This document shows, piece by piece, positions 9,701 to 20,171 of a stretch of DNA of 64,000 nt. The first letter of the stretch is position 1. Each line of letters opens with the position of its first letter. The stretch comes from Enchytraeus crypticus (lineage: Eukaryota; Annelida; Clitellata; Enchytraeida; Enchytraeidae), in the NCBI GenBank assembly GCA_905160935.1, contig CAJHZI010000436.1:557501-621500 (forward strand). Reading direction: 5' to 3'. Made by a program: the position numbers and the translations under genes. The notes under the pieces were generated by a model. The model searched no databases. It saw only the letters and a list, made by a program, of their open reading frames with translations, and was not told the origin of the DNA.

Positions 9701-12700
9701 TCACACAAACTGGCGCCAAAACATGACACGATGACTACTGAGTATACAATGACCACAAGAGAAAGTTTTATCGACCAGTACTACCAACCAAGATCTATTC
9801 CAGCTTGATTTTAATTCTGTTACAGTTGTTGTATTTATGATATAAATTATTCTAATTTTCTTTTTATTTAATTTTTTTAAATTGACGGTTGTTGGATTTA
9901 TTAATAATATTCACATGGTCTTTTCATTAAATGTGTTGCAGTTTGACTGGGCTGAGCCGGTGGCTTGTTGGCATGTTGTTTGATAGCGGTTCAGTAGGCA
10001 CAGGGTTCAAATCCAGTGCTCTCATCACTGACCTGCTGCTGAGCAGGAAACTAACGTTAAACTTGGCTTTAGCTTTTTGACGTTGGATTTAAAATATAAC
10101 TTGATTATTATTTCTTTCTTTGTTGAATTTTTTTACAGCTGTTGGATTTGCCAGGTATCATTGAGGGAGCAAAGGATGGAAAGGGTAGAGGAAAACAAGT
10201 TATTGCAGGTAAAATTACAACATTTTGCCTAATCTTCATTAAGTTAAAATTTAAGTATAATTGTACATTTTTAATATATTCGACCACAGATCAATATGGG
10301 TGAGGTTCAAATCTTGGGCTCGCCCATTACTGACATCGCTTTCGAGTGAAGAAACTGACGTTAACATTAACTTTACCAGCTTATACAAATGTTAAATTAG
10401 AAAGAATGCTACTATAATGTAGAAGCTTAAATTATATTAAAATCTGCATTAATGTACACTATAATTACACTATACTTACTGTATTATATTAATTAGACTG
10501 AAACTGCCATTATGAAATTTAATAAATAATATCATTAATTTATTGTAATACTGTGAAAGTCTCCATGGTAATTTTTTTAAATACTGTTTTTGGTAGAATT
10601 ATGAAATCGTTCATAAATCTCTGTAACTTCTTTGGGGTAAAGTACAGAGTAGATAAAATCCTCTATGTTTGATAGCTGAAAATATTTATCTGAAAGTAAA
10701 TGAAGTTTTACTCTCAGAGATGGCATTCTTTAAATCCAGTGAGATGCTAAAATACAAATTTGATAGTAAAGAAGAAGAACTGAAGTTAGTTCTAAGAGAT
10801 ATGTAAAGAAAAATTGTTATTTAACCAAATTGTAAACCGTTCAATGTAAGGGTATTGTTAAAATTACTAACAATTATGTCAAATCTGTCTTGTTCTTTAA
10901 TACAAACTGTGTAATATTTCTTTTTATTCTATGTAGTTTGATTGTAATAAAATATGGCTTTGAATTGTAATGAAACTTTAAATTCACTTTTCTGAAAATT
11001 TTGATAAATAAATGTATTCTTTCCAATTCATTTTTGTAATATGAAACTGATGTAATGTAGCATTTTATTAACGTTAATTTTAGTGGTATTTTTGTTCGAA
11101 AATAACGCCAACCTGAGCGCACGTAATTAGAGGGTTTAAATTCTGCTGTTTGTATGCAGTTGCTCGGACGTGCAGCCTCATATTCATAGTGCTGGACGTG
11201 TTGAAGCCGCTGCAGCACAAGAAGATCCTCGAGACTGAGCTAGAAGGATTCGGCATCAGGCTGAACAAAGAGCCGCCAAACATTACGTTCAAACGCAAAG
11301 ACAAGGGTGGAATCAATCTAACGGCTGTGGTAAGCACTTTTTATGTTTTATAGCTGATGGTAATGAGCAGAGTCCATCCCCTGTTTGAGACTTTTCAATT
11401 TTAACGAATAGAAAAGTCTCAAATAGCGGATGTACTGATGGATGATATGATGTAGGATAGAGAGGATTTGAGACAGTCTATTCATATCCCGACCCTAGGT
11501 AAACTGGGATTCAGGGGAAGATGATGATGATGGTAATGCACAGAGAGCTTTGTGAAATAAAGAGGGCTTGGTGTATTGATGTATTGCTTGCTTGATATAT
11601 ATTTGATGAATTGCTTGCTTGACACTTGATGCTTGATACGTGTTGTTTTGATGTATTGCTTGGAGTATTGTTACTTGTATTGAAGCAATTATAACTCTTG
11701 TGTGCAATTTACTTTAGTTGGTCGAATGTATATGTAGTAAAAGTATTTGATTTTAATAAACTCAAATAATTGTGAAATTTTATTGGACTGATTTAAAAAC
11801 TGGATTGAACCGGTTTTGTTGCCTTGTTTTTGTTTAGGTAAACCAGTCAGAACTGGATGCGGACACAGTGAAGGCTATTCTGGGAGAGTACAGGATAAAC
11901 AGCGCTGATATAACATTGAGACACGATGCCACTGCTGAGGAGCTAATTGACGTCATCGAGGGAAACCGTGTCTACATACCGTGCATCTATATACTCAATA
12001 AAATTGATCAGATTTCCATCGAAGTAAGTTCCTGCTGCCATATAACATCAAAGTGATTCTGAGCTACGATGTATATGTATATTAGCTTTTCTTTGTTTTA
12101 TCAAAGGAATCCTAGATTTTACACTTGCTATGTCCAGGCTGCTGAAGAATAGACCAACGGTGGACTGCGCAAGTCGTAAAAATTGAGCAAGCACTAAAGT
12201 CCAAACCAACTTGAGAAAGGACATTCGGTTGCTAAACGCCCAGTCTCCAGATATTGCTACAAAATTATCTAATCCAGACCCTTGGACTGACATTTGGGGT
12301 AAAAAGATGAAAGAAGTGGAGCAAATTTTGGATGCCATTAGGTCCTACTGGGATTAGATCTGACAGCCTCCTTCAAATCAGGCAGTCACACTGTACAGTG
12401 GGCCATCCTACTGGAATGCTTTTACGCAGACAAACTGTTTAAATTTCCTGAATACCGTATTTGAAATGTTGATGAAGTCTACAACATGAATTTAAATTGA
12501 ACGCGTGTTGTGTTTTCCTTTTCAATGCAAGCATTTATCAGTAACTACTATCGTATGTTGTGATATTCTACTTATTGGAATTCTGATTAATTTTCTTTGT
12601 TATATGCCAGGAATTGGACATTATCTACCGTATTCCACACTGTGTTCCTATCTCTGCTCATCACAAGTGGAACTTTGATGACCTGCTTGAAAAGCTCTGG

Positions 12701-14557
12701 CAATACCTACGACTTGTTAGAATGTGAGTGTATTTCTTTTTTGTGGGCGTGTTAGCCAATTGTGAGTATAAGTTTATGCTCTGGATTGCCATCAAGCTTA
12801 AAATAATAATATAATATAATAATAATAATAATAGTATCTTAGTTGATTTTTGTATTAAATTTTGAACTATCTGATAGCAAAATGTTGTGCAATTTGTATC
12901 GTAATGACAGTTATCACATATTGAAATCTGTTTGTTGTGCAATTTGTATCGTAATGACAGTTATCACATATTGAAATCTGTTTGATATGTAAATTTCAAC
13001 ACAAGCATCCTATTTGATTAACGAAATCTCTTTGATTGGACTCAATATATTTAAATATTTGTGTCAAAATGACTATTTTCACGAGAGATGCCTTCACATC
13101 CATTCCCCTACAGCAACAACGCAGCTCACACTGCGCTATTGCGCAATTGTTTTCACTTTGCCCTAATGTAAAGCTCCGTACCTGTTCCCACTCCCTTGTT
13201 TTTCACACAACGCAACTTGTATCGTTATTAACTTTACGTGGAGTCCCCTGTTGACAATAAAGCTTTTAAAATTATTTGCTGATTAGTGATATTTATGTGG
13301 TTTCAGCTATACAAAGCCCAAAGGTCAACTTCCCGACTACCACTCTCCTGTTGTTCTGAAGGAAGATCTTAGAACGGTGGAAGACTTTTGCAACAAAATC
13401 CATCGAAACCTCATGAAGGATTTCAAACAGTAAGTCACCACTAACTTCTCTTCCCTAATTTTTAAAAATTAGATCTTCTGAAGCTTTCACTGTGAAATAC
13501 TGCGAAGAATTTCAAACAGTAAGTCACTGCCACCTTTAATAGTAATAATAATAATGAAGGTTTAACTTCCATTTCCTCATACAAGGGTAAAGTCAATGAC
13601 GTCCCCCATTTTACCTGGACTTTCGTTTTTAAACTACTTGTAAGTTTACATTTATTTTCTTTGATGTGCTTTAAAGTTTGTTTAAATTTGTTTAACTTCT
13701 ATGCTTTGCTGCATCAAACCCGGAGATTTCTCGACGATAATTTTCAATTGCTATATGTCTTTATTTATCAGAACTAGTACCGTCGCACTCAGTGTCAGCC
13801 AGAGTTTTATACTATATTTACAGTATATTAAAACAATTAAAGTAAATAAGAGCTTTTCAAATCCTGATTAGCTATTATGACCTGATTTTTTGTCAGAAAA
13901 TGTAAATGCTTGAAAAGTAGGTTAACATTTTTACCCACAAGAAGCTGAGGTATTTTTTAAGGAAGACTATTAATTTTATACAGTAGATGTATTTTATCAG
14001 TACTTAGTATCTATTTCAGATACTGTGTTGAGTATATTGCTAGATTATATCAAGGGCTATATTATTAGCATTGCCTGCTCTGCTTTCTATTCTTTCACAT
14101 ACATCAGAGGTACAAATCTTGTTAGGCAAAACATAGAGATTATCTACATATATGCATGTACATGTATAGTGCCATTGTACTCAAAACAAATACTCTGTCG
14201 AAAGATGTGAACTTTCTACAAACCCTATTCCTCACTTTGTAGACACTAGAGTAGTCTCTTCAAACCTCCTCCTCCACTGATCTCAATTCATAGCAGATTC
14301 ATATACATCAACGTCTGCAGGATTGCATTTAACATCTAATATACTTAAGTTAACATTCAAAACAGTATGTTGTTAAATATGGGAGATAATATCTTATTTT
14401 TTATTTAAAGCATTTATTAATATACTATTATGACGTTTCTGATGTTTTTAGTGCACTAGTCTGGGGCTCATCAGTGAAACACTTGCCTCAGAGAGTGGGT
14501 AGAGAACATGTGCTAAATGACGAGGATGTTGTGCAGATAGTTAAGAGGTACAATTAA
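6800..14557 (+). CDS. DRG1: DRG1, developmentally regulated GTP-binding protein 1
   Basis: Nine exons: 6800-6838, 8050-8218, 9046-9176, 10139-10208, 11160-11329, 11838-12023, 12611-12723, 13307-13429 and 14452-14557, joining in frame to 368 codons, close to the 367 of human DRG1. It is an Obg-HflX-type translational GTPase that acts on cytoplasmic ribosomes with a DFRP1/ZC3H15-type partner (family knowledge). Seen: the N-terminal helical block KIAEIEAE-like then [10 protein letters not shown]1 GFPSVGKST (about 70-78); G2 region [12 protein letters not shown]3 DLPG (116-119); G4 NKID (247-250); G5 SAH (270-272); and a C-terminal TGS domain from RIYTKPKGQ to DEDVVQIVK. The start is secure: an in-frame TAA lies at 6782. 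Exon 1 follows an acceptor at 6765, implying a 5' UTR intron or a trans-splice site. Exon 3 uses a weak GTCAAC donor. No canonical AATAAA was found in the next 1 kb. Confidence 0.97.
7614..7654. repeat. Perfect 17-bp inverted repeat in DRG1 intron 1
   Basis: ACCTATTTTCAAAACAT and its exact reverse complement are separated by 7 nt. No other repeat family is recognised here. Confidence 0.9.
9177..9432 (+). repeat. About 60-bp minisatellite starting at the DRG1 exon 3 donor
   Basis: Five diverged copies of a unit containing AAATGTGCTATGTTAGCTAA and ACTTTGATTGAAATTTGAT. The first copy begins within the first bases of intron 3, so the sequence just behind the splice donor has been amplified. Confidence 0.9.
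9632..9780 (-). mobile_element. SINE-like element with (GATT)n tail
   Basis: On the minus strand it matches the copy at 33384-33545: TGGTCATTGTATACTCAGT-type body, GAAGTCCCTGACATTGC, GGCGAGGAACCGGA, then a TCAATAAATT/GATT tail. Located in DRG1 intron 3. A 13-bp hairpin sits in the tail (9619-9648). Confidence 0.6.
9949..10081 (+). mobile_element. tRNA-like SINE
   Basis: Starts GGCTGAGCCGGTGGC with a box-A-like GGTGGCTTGTTGGC, box B GGGTTCAAATCC (around 10002-10014), and a 3' body GAAACTAACGTTAAACTTGG. It inserts into DRG1 intron 3 just upstream of exon 4. At least nine relatives occur in the window. Confidence 0.75.
10281..10381 (+). mobile_element. tRNA-like SINE, 5'-truncated
   Basis: Carries box B GAGGTTCAAATC, CTGACATCGCTTTCGAGTGA and AACTGACGTTAAC of the second SINE subfamily (compare 41811-41945). 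Located in DRG1 intron 4. Confidence 0.7.
11381..11532 (+). mobile_element. GAT-tailed retroposon, 3' part
   Basis: Contains GAGAGGATTTGAGACAGTCT, TATCCCGACCCTAG and AAACTGGGATTCA followed by GATGATGATGATGG. The same 3' end recurs at 16898, 23221, 36640, 40142 and 54016. This copy has an imperfect 16-bp inverted repeat at 11381-11426. Located in DRG1 intron 5. Confidence 0.7.
12105..12420 (+). mobile_element. Retroposon related to the GAT-tailed family, head region
   Basis: GACCAACGGTGGACTGCGC, AAGCACTAAAGTCCA, ACCAAC..GAAAGGACATTCGG and CTCCAGATATTGCTACAAAA align by eye with 36660-36810. The downstream part is different. It occupies DRG1 intron 6. Reading frames here are not host coding. 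Confidence 0.5.
12886..12985 (+). repeat. Two-copy 49-bp tandem duplication
   Basis: TTGTGCAATTTGTATCGTAA through ATATTGAAATCTGTTTG is present twice head to tail, with no differences that I can see. Located in DRG1 intron 7. The lack of divergence points to a recent duplication. Confidence 0.9.
13507..13530 (+). repeat. Duplicate of the DRG1 exon 8 donor
   Basis: AATTTCAAACAGTAAGTCAC repeats, about 86 bp downstream, the sequence that spans the real exon 8 / intron 8 boundary at 13420-13440. It supplies a second consensus donor in the intron. Confidence 0.8.
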
Positions 14558-16060
14558 TCAGATCTCATTTTGGAATTAATTATAGAAAATGCTTTCTGAG
14601 TTTCTATTAAGTAAATAATAATTTTTCTTTAAACTAATGTGGTACCGGGAAGGAGCGATATTTTATATCTAATATTGTAAGTAATGATATATTCGATAAA
14701 AATCTGTAGTTAGTTTTACACGAGTTCTATGGAACAATTGCATTATTATTTTGTACATGCTTCAAGCATTCACATTGCCCAGTGCTCAATTTATTAATAT
14801 TTAATTTATACGATAGTAAAAGCGTTGTTGTTCGGAATTGCTAATCATTGAATTACGAAACAGAATCTGTAGTTCGAAACTCGCATAATTCTTAAGTCAA
14901 CATTTGTAACATGTTGAGTGTTTCATATATAAGAAATCAGTGTTTTATGCACTCTCCATTGAAGGATTTGCACTTTGTTTCCTAGAAAATTAAGGAGTGT
15001 AATTTTACAGGGTAGACAAATTCTGAAACAGAAGAAGGCAATGAAAAATTATGTGTAAAAGCATAATTTGCTGGTCATTTTGCTGTATTATTATTGGTGC
15101 GTGTTCAAGATTTCATACTACAGTGAGATCAGATTAGCTTGTTCATTTTTTAAAAATTCACCGATATATTATGCATAACCTGTAGTATGGAAATTGTCGT
15201 TTGACAGAACATTATTGTAATTTATTTCACATGTATTCAATATTTATTGTCTAAGCTTCTGAAATAACTGTTAACATATTTTGTGTACAGAACGTAATGA
15301 AGAAAAATGTGACTGGATGATATATTATTCTACAAGGTAAAGCATCATATTTTCTATATAAGGCTTCTTAAATCTGCATTATCCGCTTCTTAGTGTATGG
15401 GGTTTATTCTTGGCTGTATACTGCACTTACTTCATAAATTGGTATTTACGAAACTGTAGAGAAGAGTTATCGATTTCTGTGGGCCTCACCGCCATGAACT
15501 ACTCTAAGCCTCGACAGATTGGGTCAACAAAATATTCTACCTGTTTAGTTTAATAGTTTCTAAACATAATTAATATCTTACTCCAAAACAATGCCTTAAA
15601 ACCTCAAAGTTTTAACTCCTTAGCCAGGTTAAGTAAATGTTGAGATTTTAATAATCTTACTCTTAAATACGACCGTATATCGTGTTGCCGTTTTCCTTTT
15701 AATTTTGTAATTTCAGTCTCTGTATTTCCTTTCTGCGCTCTACTGTACGTACTTACAAGTGCATTCCCGAGTTTAGCCGCTTACAATGGTACCTTTTACA
15801 TGAGACAATTCTGACAGCTCTCTGGGGAATCATATTTCAAATTTTCAATGTATTTTATTGTTATTAAAATGAATTAGTTTGTCAAAAGTTATAGTTTACA
15901 TTGCACTGGCGGAGGACGTGTGTTAATACTCTCTTAGTCCTGAACAAACTTTAGGCTCTGCACCCAAACTATCACTTAACTGAGCGACATTAGAAGTTAT
16001 TACGGCTTTTCTACATCCTTCTTCCTGTCTTTCTGGTTCATGTCTGTGTCTGATGTTTAC
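14558..16060. other. DRG1 3' flank
   Basis: AT-rich sequence of about 1.5 kb holding the DRG1 3' UTR and flank. I see no gene, no convincing repeat and no canonical AATAAA. Confidence 0.45.
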
Positions 16061-16062
16061 TT

Positions 16063-16140
16063 ATAGACGTCCCTGAGATTGCCATATGACGAGGAACCGG
16101 ATGTTAAAATTCTTATTGATTATTGATTGATTGATATTTT
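16063..16140 (+). mobile_element. SINE-like fragment with (GATT)n tail
   Basis: AGACGTCCCTGAGATTGCCA, TGACGAGGAACCGGA and a TTGATTGATTGATA tail match the 3' end of 33384-33545. Confidence 0.6.
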
Positions 16141-17135
16141 GATATATGTTTGATATCTGATATATTTGATATTGCAGGTGATCAACTGCTGTTGCGTTTA
16201 CAAACAGGATGTTGTATCGTGCTTGAGCATTCGTGGCTCGTCTTTTTCCAGCATCTCTCCTTGTTAACATCATCAGTGACTCCTCTGCACACTGTTTATC
16301 AATTGTACTGCTTGCCCGAAGAACCCTGTAAAACTGTACAAACTGGAAGAATGTGATCTTGTCAGACAACTAAAAAATAGCATGATTCATAGTTAATTTA
16401 AAAGTTGTTTTGTGATTTCTCTGAAATCGTAATGTATTAGGGAAATGAGCGTTAGTTGCTCCAACCACTGAATGGTCATACAGTTTGTTATCTTGCTAGT
16501 GTAGGTACTTGTTATGATACAATTCACAGGATGTTGCCTTTTGTGGTCACTAGTACGTTGATTATATTTAGAGTCTCATCAATTCAACTACTTTATTTCA
16601 ACGATTTCATTTAACACTCATTTCTCATGCCATGTTTGGAAGGCTGAGTTTTCTGCATGCTTTACTGTTGATCCTGATGTCTCTACTGTTCTATCTGTGA
16701 CTCCACTGATAAAACAATTTTATCAGTGGAATATATATATGACATCAAGCTTAAATGACATAACTAGCTGATTTGTGATTACTAGTTTGGGTACACTTGT
16801 GTGTATGGTTTACTTTACAATAGAAATGGAATATCGACTATCAGTTTATCAAATAACAATTAAGTCATTTCCAATTAACAGTAAGATAATTAAAGGCAGT
16901 TTCCTGGCCCTAGTTAAACTGGATTCCAAGGAAGATGATGGTGATGATGATGATGCTACATAGCATGTAGACGTTTGAAAGATGTTGTAATAAATCATAT
17001 TAGTTTGGCTATTTTCATTATTAAATATAATAACGAAGCACATGTTGTAATAAAACTCCTTAAAATTAGTATCGTTCCAGTTGGTTATAATTAAATAAAA
17101 CGCAGTATAATGAAGTGACCAACTATGTTGATAAC
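16141..17135. other. Intergenic, between DRG1 and the zinc-finger gene
   Basis: No gene seen. Holds a 13-bp hairpin with a 3-nt loop (16702-16730) and a short GAT-tailed retroposon end (16898-16955: CCTAGTTAAACTGGATTCCA then GATGATGG..). Small frames do not resemble proteins. Confidence 0.5.
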
Positions 17136-17520
17136 TCTCTCTTCAGTGCACTGCAAAGTGGCAGGTTCAAGTTACATATTCATGCTCAAAGTCTGCTTTC
17201 TCGCTCCTTAAGAGCACGCCTTAGATCAACAAGTTAATTCCTTCACAAAGTCTATGCCTTATCCATACCTTATGTAGCCTATAGCTTGGGAAAAGTATGG
17301 CTTCTGAGGCGGTATCCCGATGCTTTCCTCAGTTAGGTGGATTAAATACCTTTTAATCCTGGGGAAAGTATTTCATGCTGTGGTGGGTCCCCTCTTACCA
17401 TCCTCAGCTCCTGTCTCAGTCGCCTGTTACTTACACGCAGCAGATTGTTTGCGGTTGACCTATTCTGCAGTGGTCCAACTACACCCGAGCACAACACGGG
17501 GGTTGATATCTAACATTTTT
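17136..17520 (-). mobile_element. Non-autonomous retroposon N2
   Basis: The minus strand matches 55196-55560 over most of its length: TGTTGTGCTCGGGTGTAG, ACCACTGCAGAATAGG, TAAGTAACAGGCGAC, CCTATAGGCTACATAAGG, GTGAAGGAATTAACTTGTTG and the terminal CTGCCACTTTGCAGTGCACT. The 3' end resembles the LINE stem-loop end. Confidence 0.7.
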
Positions 17521-18120
17521 AATGCCCCATGTGTTAACCATTAAGCAATTTTGTCCATTTTCTGTGCAACCAGTCCTGGCACATGGCAGAGGATCATGTG
17601 CCCTCCTTGTTTAAATGTCCTCTAAGACTAAATCCTGGCTATATGCCATTGAATATGAACTCGTATAAGATAAGAAGGATTAAAAAGTAAGTTGTCATAA
17701 TTAAGATGTGGATAATTAAGTCGTTTAGAGAGAGAGAGAGAGAGATAGTTAAATTAAGAAAAGAACGGATCGAAACGCAGATGTTGTACTTGGGATCGAT
17801 TACTTATCAATTATGCAACTTTTCTGCAATACATTAAATTAAAAAGTGAATTAGATTTATAATTGAGGACGTGTAATTAGTGCGCAATAAAAATTAATAT
17901 GATTACAATATATTTGTTCAATAAACTTCTAAATTTCTGTTGTCAATGCTTTACATTAGGGAATCTTTTCTCTTTGATCTTTCCTATCCAGCTACAACGT
18001 CCATGAACTAAGATTAGCACGTCCATGAACTAAGATTAACACGTAAACCTCCATTCCGCTATAGTTGGCCTACCCTTAATTCCTTAGACTGACTACGCGG
18101 ATTTTGGTTGGCACCGTTTC
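17521..18120. other. Intergenic upstream of the zinc-finger gene
   Basis: No gene seen. Contains a short (GA)n run at 17728 and a tandem ACGTCCATGAACTAAGATTA duplication at about 17997-18040. Confidence 0.5.
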
Positions 18121-18124
18121 CGTT

Positions 18125-18465
18125 TTGACCACCCCAAAGATATAGAATGCAAAGATATAGAATAGTCTTTATTCTATGATAGAATGTAATCTCCACATTT
18201 TGCTCATCGGGTTTGATTTGGTTCCATAGTGCTCGATGTTGTAATGGATAACATGCAGTAGCACTCCAATCGTATTATTCTTGTTGGTAATTATTAATTC
18301 CCTTCATTTTGGACTCATTTACTGGATTTTGGAATTTGCAACTATTTGGACCTTCGGTTTGGTTTGATTTATTTGGTTTGGATTTTGCTCAACGGCTTGA
18401 ATTTGTCGCAATTATAGTAGGCATGGACGATAACAACACTCTTTGTTGTTGTTGATGTTGTTGGT
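18125..18465 (+). mobile_element. Two LINE 3' tail copies in tandem
   Basis: Two copies of the tail seen at 4199-4382 and 5205-5318, at about 18130-18290 and 18305-18460. Both carry GGATTTTGGAATTTGCA- or GCACCGTTT-type starts, GTGCTCGATGTTGTAATGGA or its relative, and a TTGTTGTTG end. They lie 200 bp upstream of the zinc-finger start codon, in its promoter region. Confidence 0.6.
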
Positions 18466-18671
18466 GCAAGGTTAAGAAATTAATCTGCTTCTCGGACGCT
18501 ATAATTTAACATCCGGTTACGTCGGCCATGCTTGTCTTTGTTGGGTTCTTAAACTCGCATTACTTCACGTTCTTGCTAATTTTATCAACAAATATCGCCT
18601 AATTCAATCTTCCAAATCAGCTGATCGTCAAACTTTTCTTCTGGGTTTCCGTTTTCCGTCGATCCTCCACC

Positions 18672-20123
18672 ATGGCTGAGATGGAAGAGACATACGTGGT
18701 CGAGATAGGTAAGTTTTCAGTGTCACATTGTATGATAAACGTGTGATAAAGTTACGTAAATTGTACTTTGTAAAACTAAGATTTTAATAGGTCTTAAACT
18801 ATAACATAACACACATTATAGTGAAATCAACTATGTTGATATCTATCACTTTAGATAAAAAAGTATTGTTACTGCTATAATAATTATTTTTAAGTTTTTT
18901 ATGTAGTTTTAATTATATTATAGTTGGTTGCGTGCCGTTCACGTAACCTAGTTAGAAGCAAATGAACCAGAAGGAACTCTATAAATAGTTATAAAACTGA
19001 GCGTACTACCTAATGGTGTTCTCTTCAGTGTCTCTACCAGTAAGTTGTTGTCATCACTGTAAATTGTTTCCTTCTAATCTTCTCAGCTATTTATATCTAT
19101 ATTACTGGAATTTAGACAGTAGACTATTGCTAATTTAATGCTATTTACAACTAAGATGTAGCTACTTTATTACTAAATAAGGATGTCCAAATTCTACGGT
19201 CTTTTGTATAAAAGATTAGTTATAACGAGCACCAATTGGTTATAACTAATATACATTAGCTATAATCATGGCCGTATTTACTAGTGAGATAATGAACTGT
19301 TTAGACCTCAACAGTTGCGTAAACTACTGTTTAGTCACCAATTGATATTCTGTAAGCTTGAAGCGCTGTGTAAAGTAATGCGGAGATGCCCGCCTTCTTT
19401 CGCACTTTTACGCTGCTGTTTTGCTAATCAATTGATTAAGAAATAATGTTCTAGCCCTGTTTACGAAGTAAGCTATTTTAGTGAATAAATCCTGAAAGGG
19501 TTGGTAAATGTTTGATATTAATTTAACCATGACAGATCCGGCCACTCTCGGAGAATTAGAATCTGTTGCAGCGGAAGCACCCGATGGAACGTTTTACTTG
19601 TACGAGTGCGGGGACTGTGGTAAGAGGTTTACGGAGGAAGAGTTTTCCACCCACACCCATGACTACCCCCAGGGTGAGGAGGGGGTGCCCACTGCTCCCA
19701 TCATAATCAGAAGACCTCCGCGGACCATAGCACTGCAGGATCTGAACGAAGATAATAGAGCTTTCCAGTGTAATGTTTGTCAGAAGCAATTCATGCAGGT
19801 TTCTATTATCTGTCTTAATGTAGTTTCTATTTTTAATTGTTTAATAATGATTATTTTATGATGTTATAATAGTCTCCATTATCTGCTGATGTTCTTTTAA
19901 ATCAATGAAAGCTGAAATTCTTACTTAAATTGTTAATCTGAAATGGAGAGATTGACTATGGTTCATTATATAGCATCCACGCCTTTCGTAGTGAACTTAT
20001 CTCGAAACTTTATTGCATTTTGTGTCTGTATGTATATATATATACATGTGTGTATATATATATACATACAGACATATATATATATACATTATACATGTAT
20101 ATATATACATTATATATATATAC

Positions 20124-20171
<48 letters not shown>

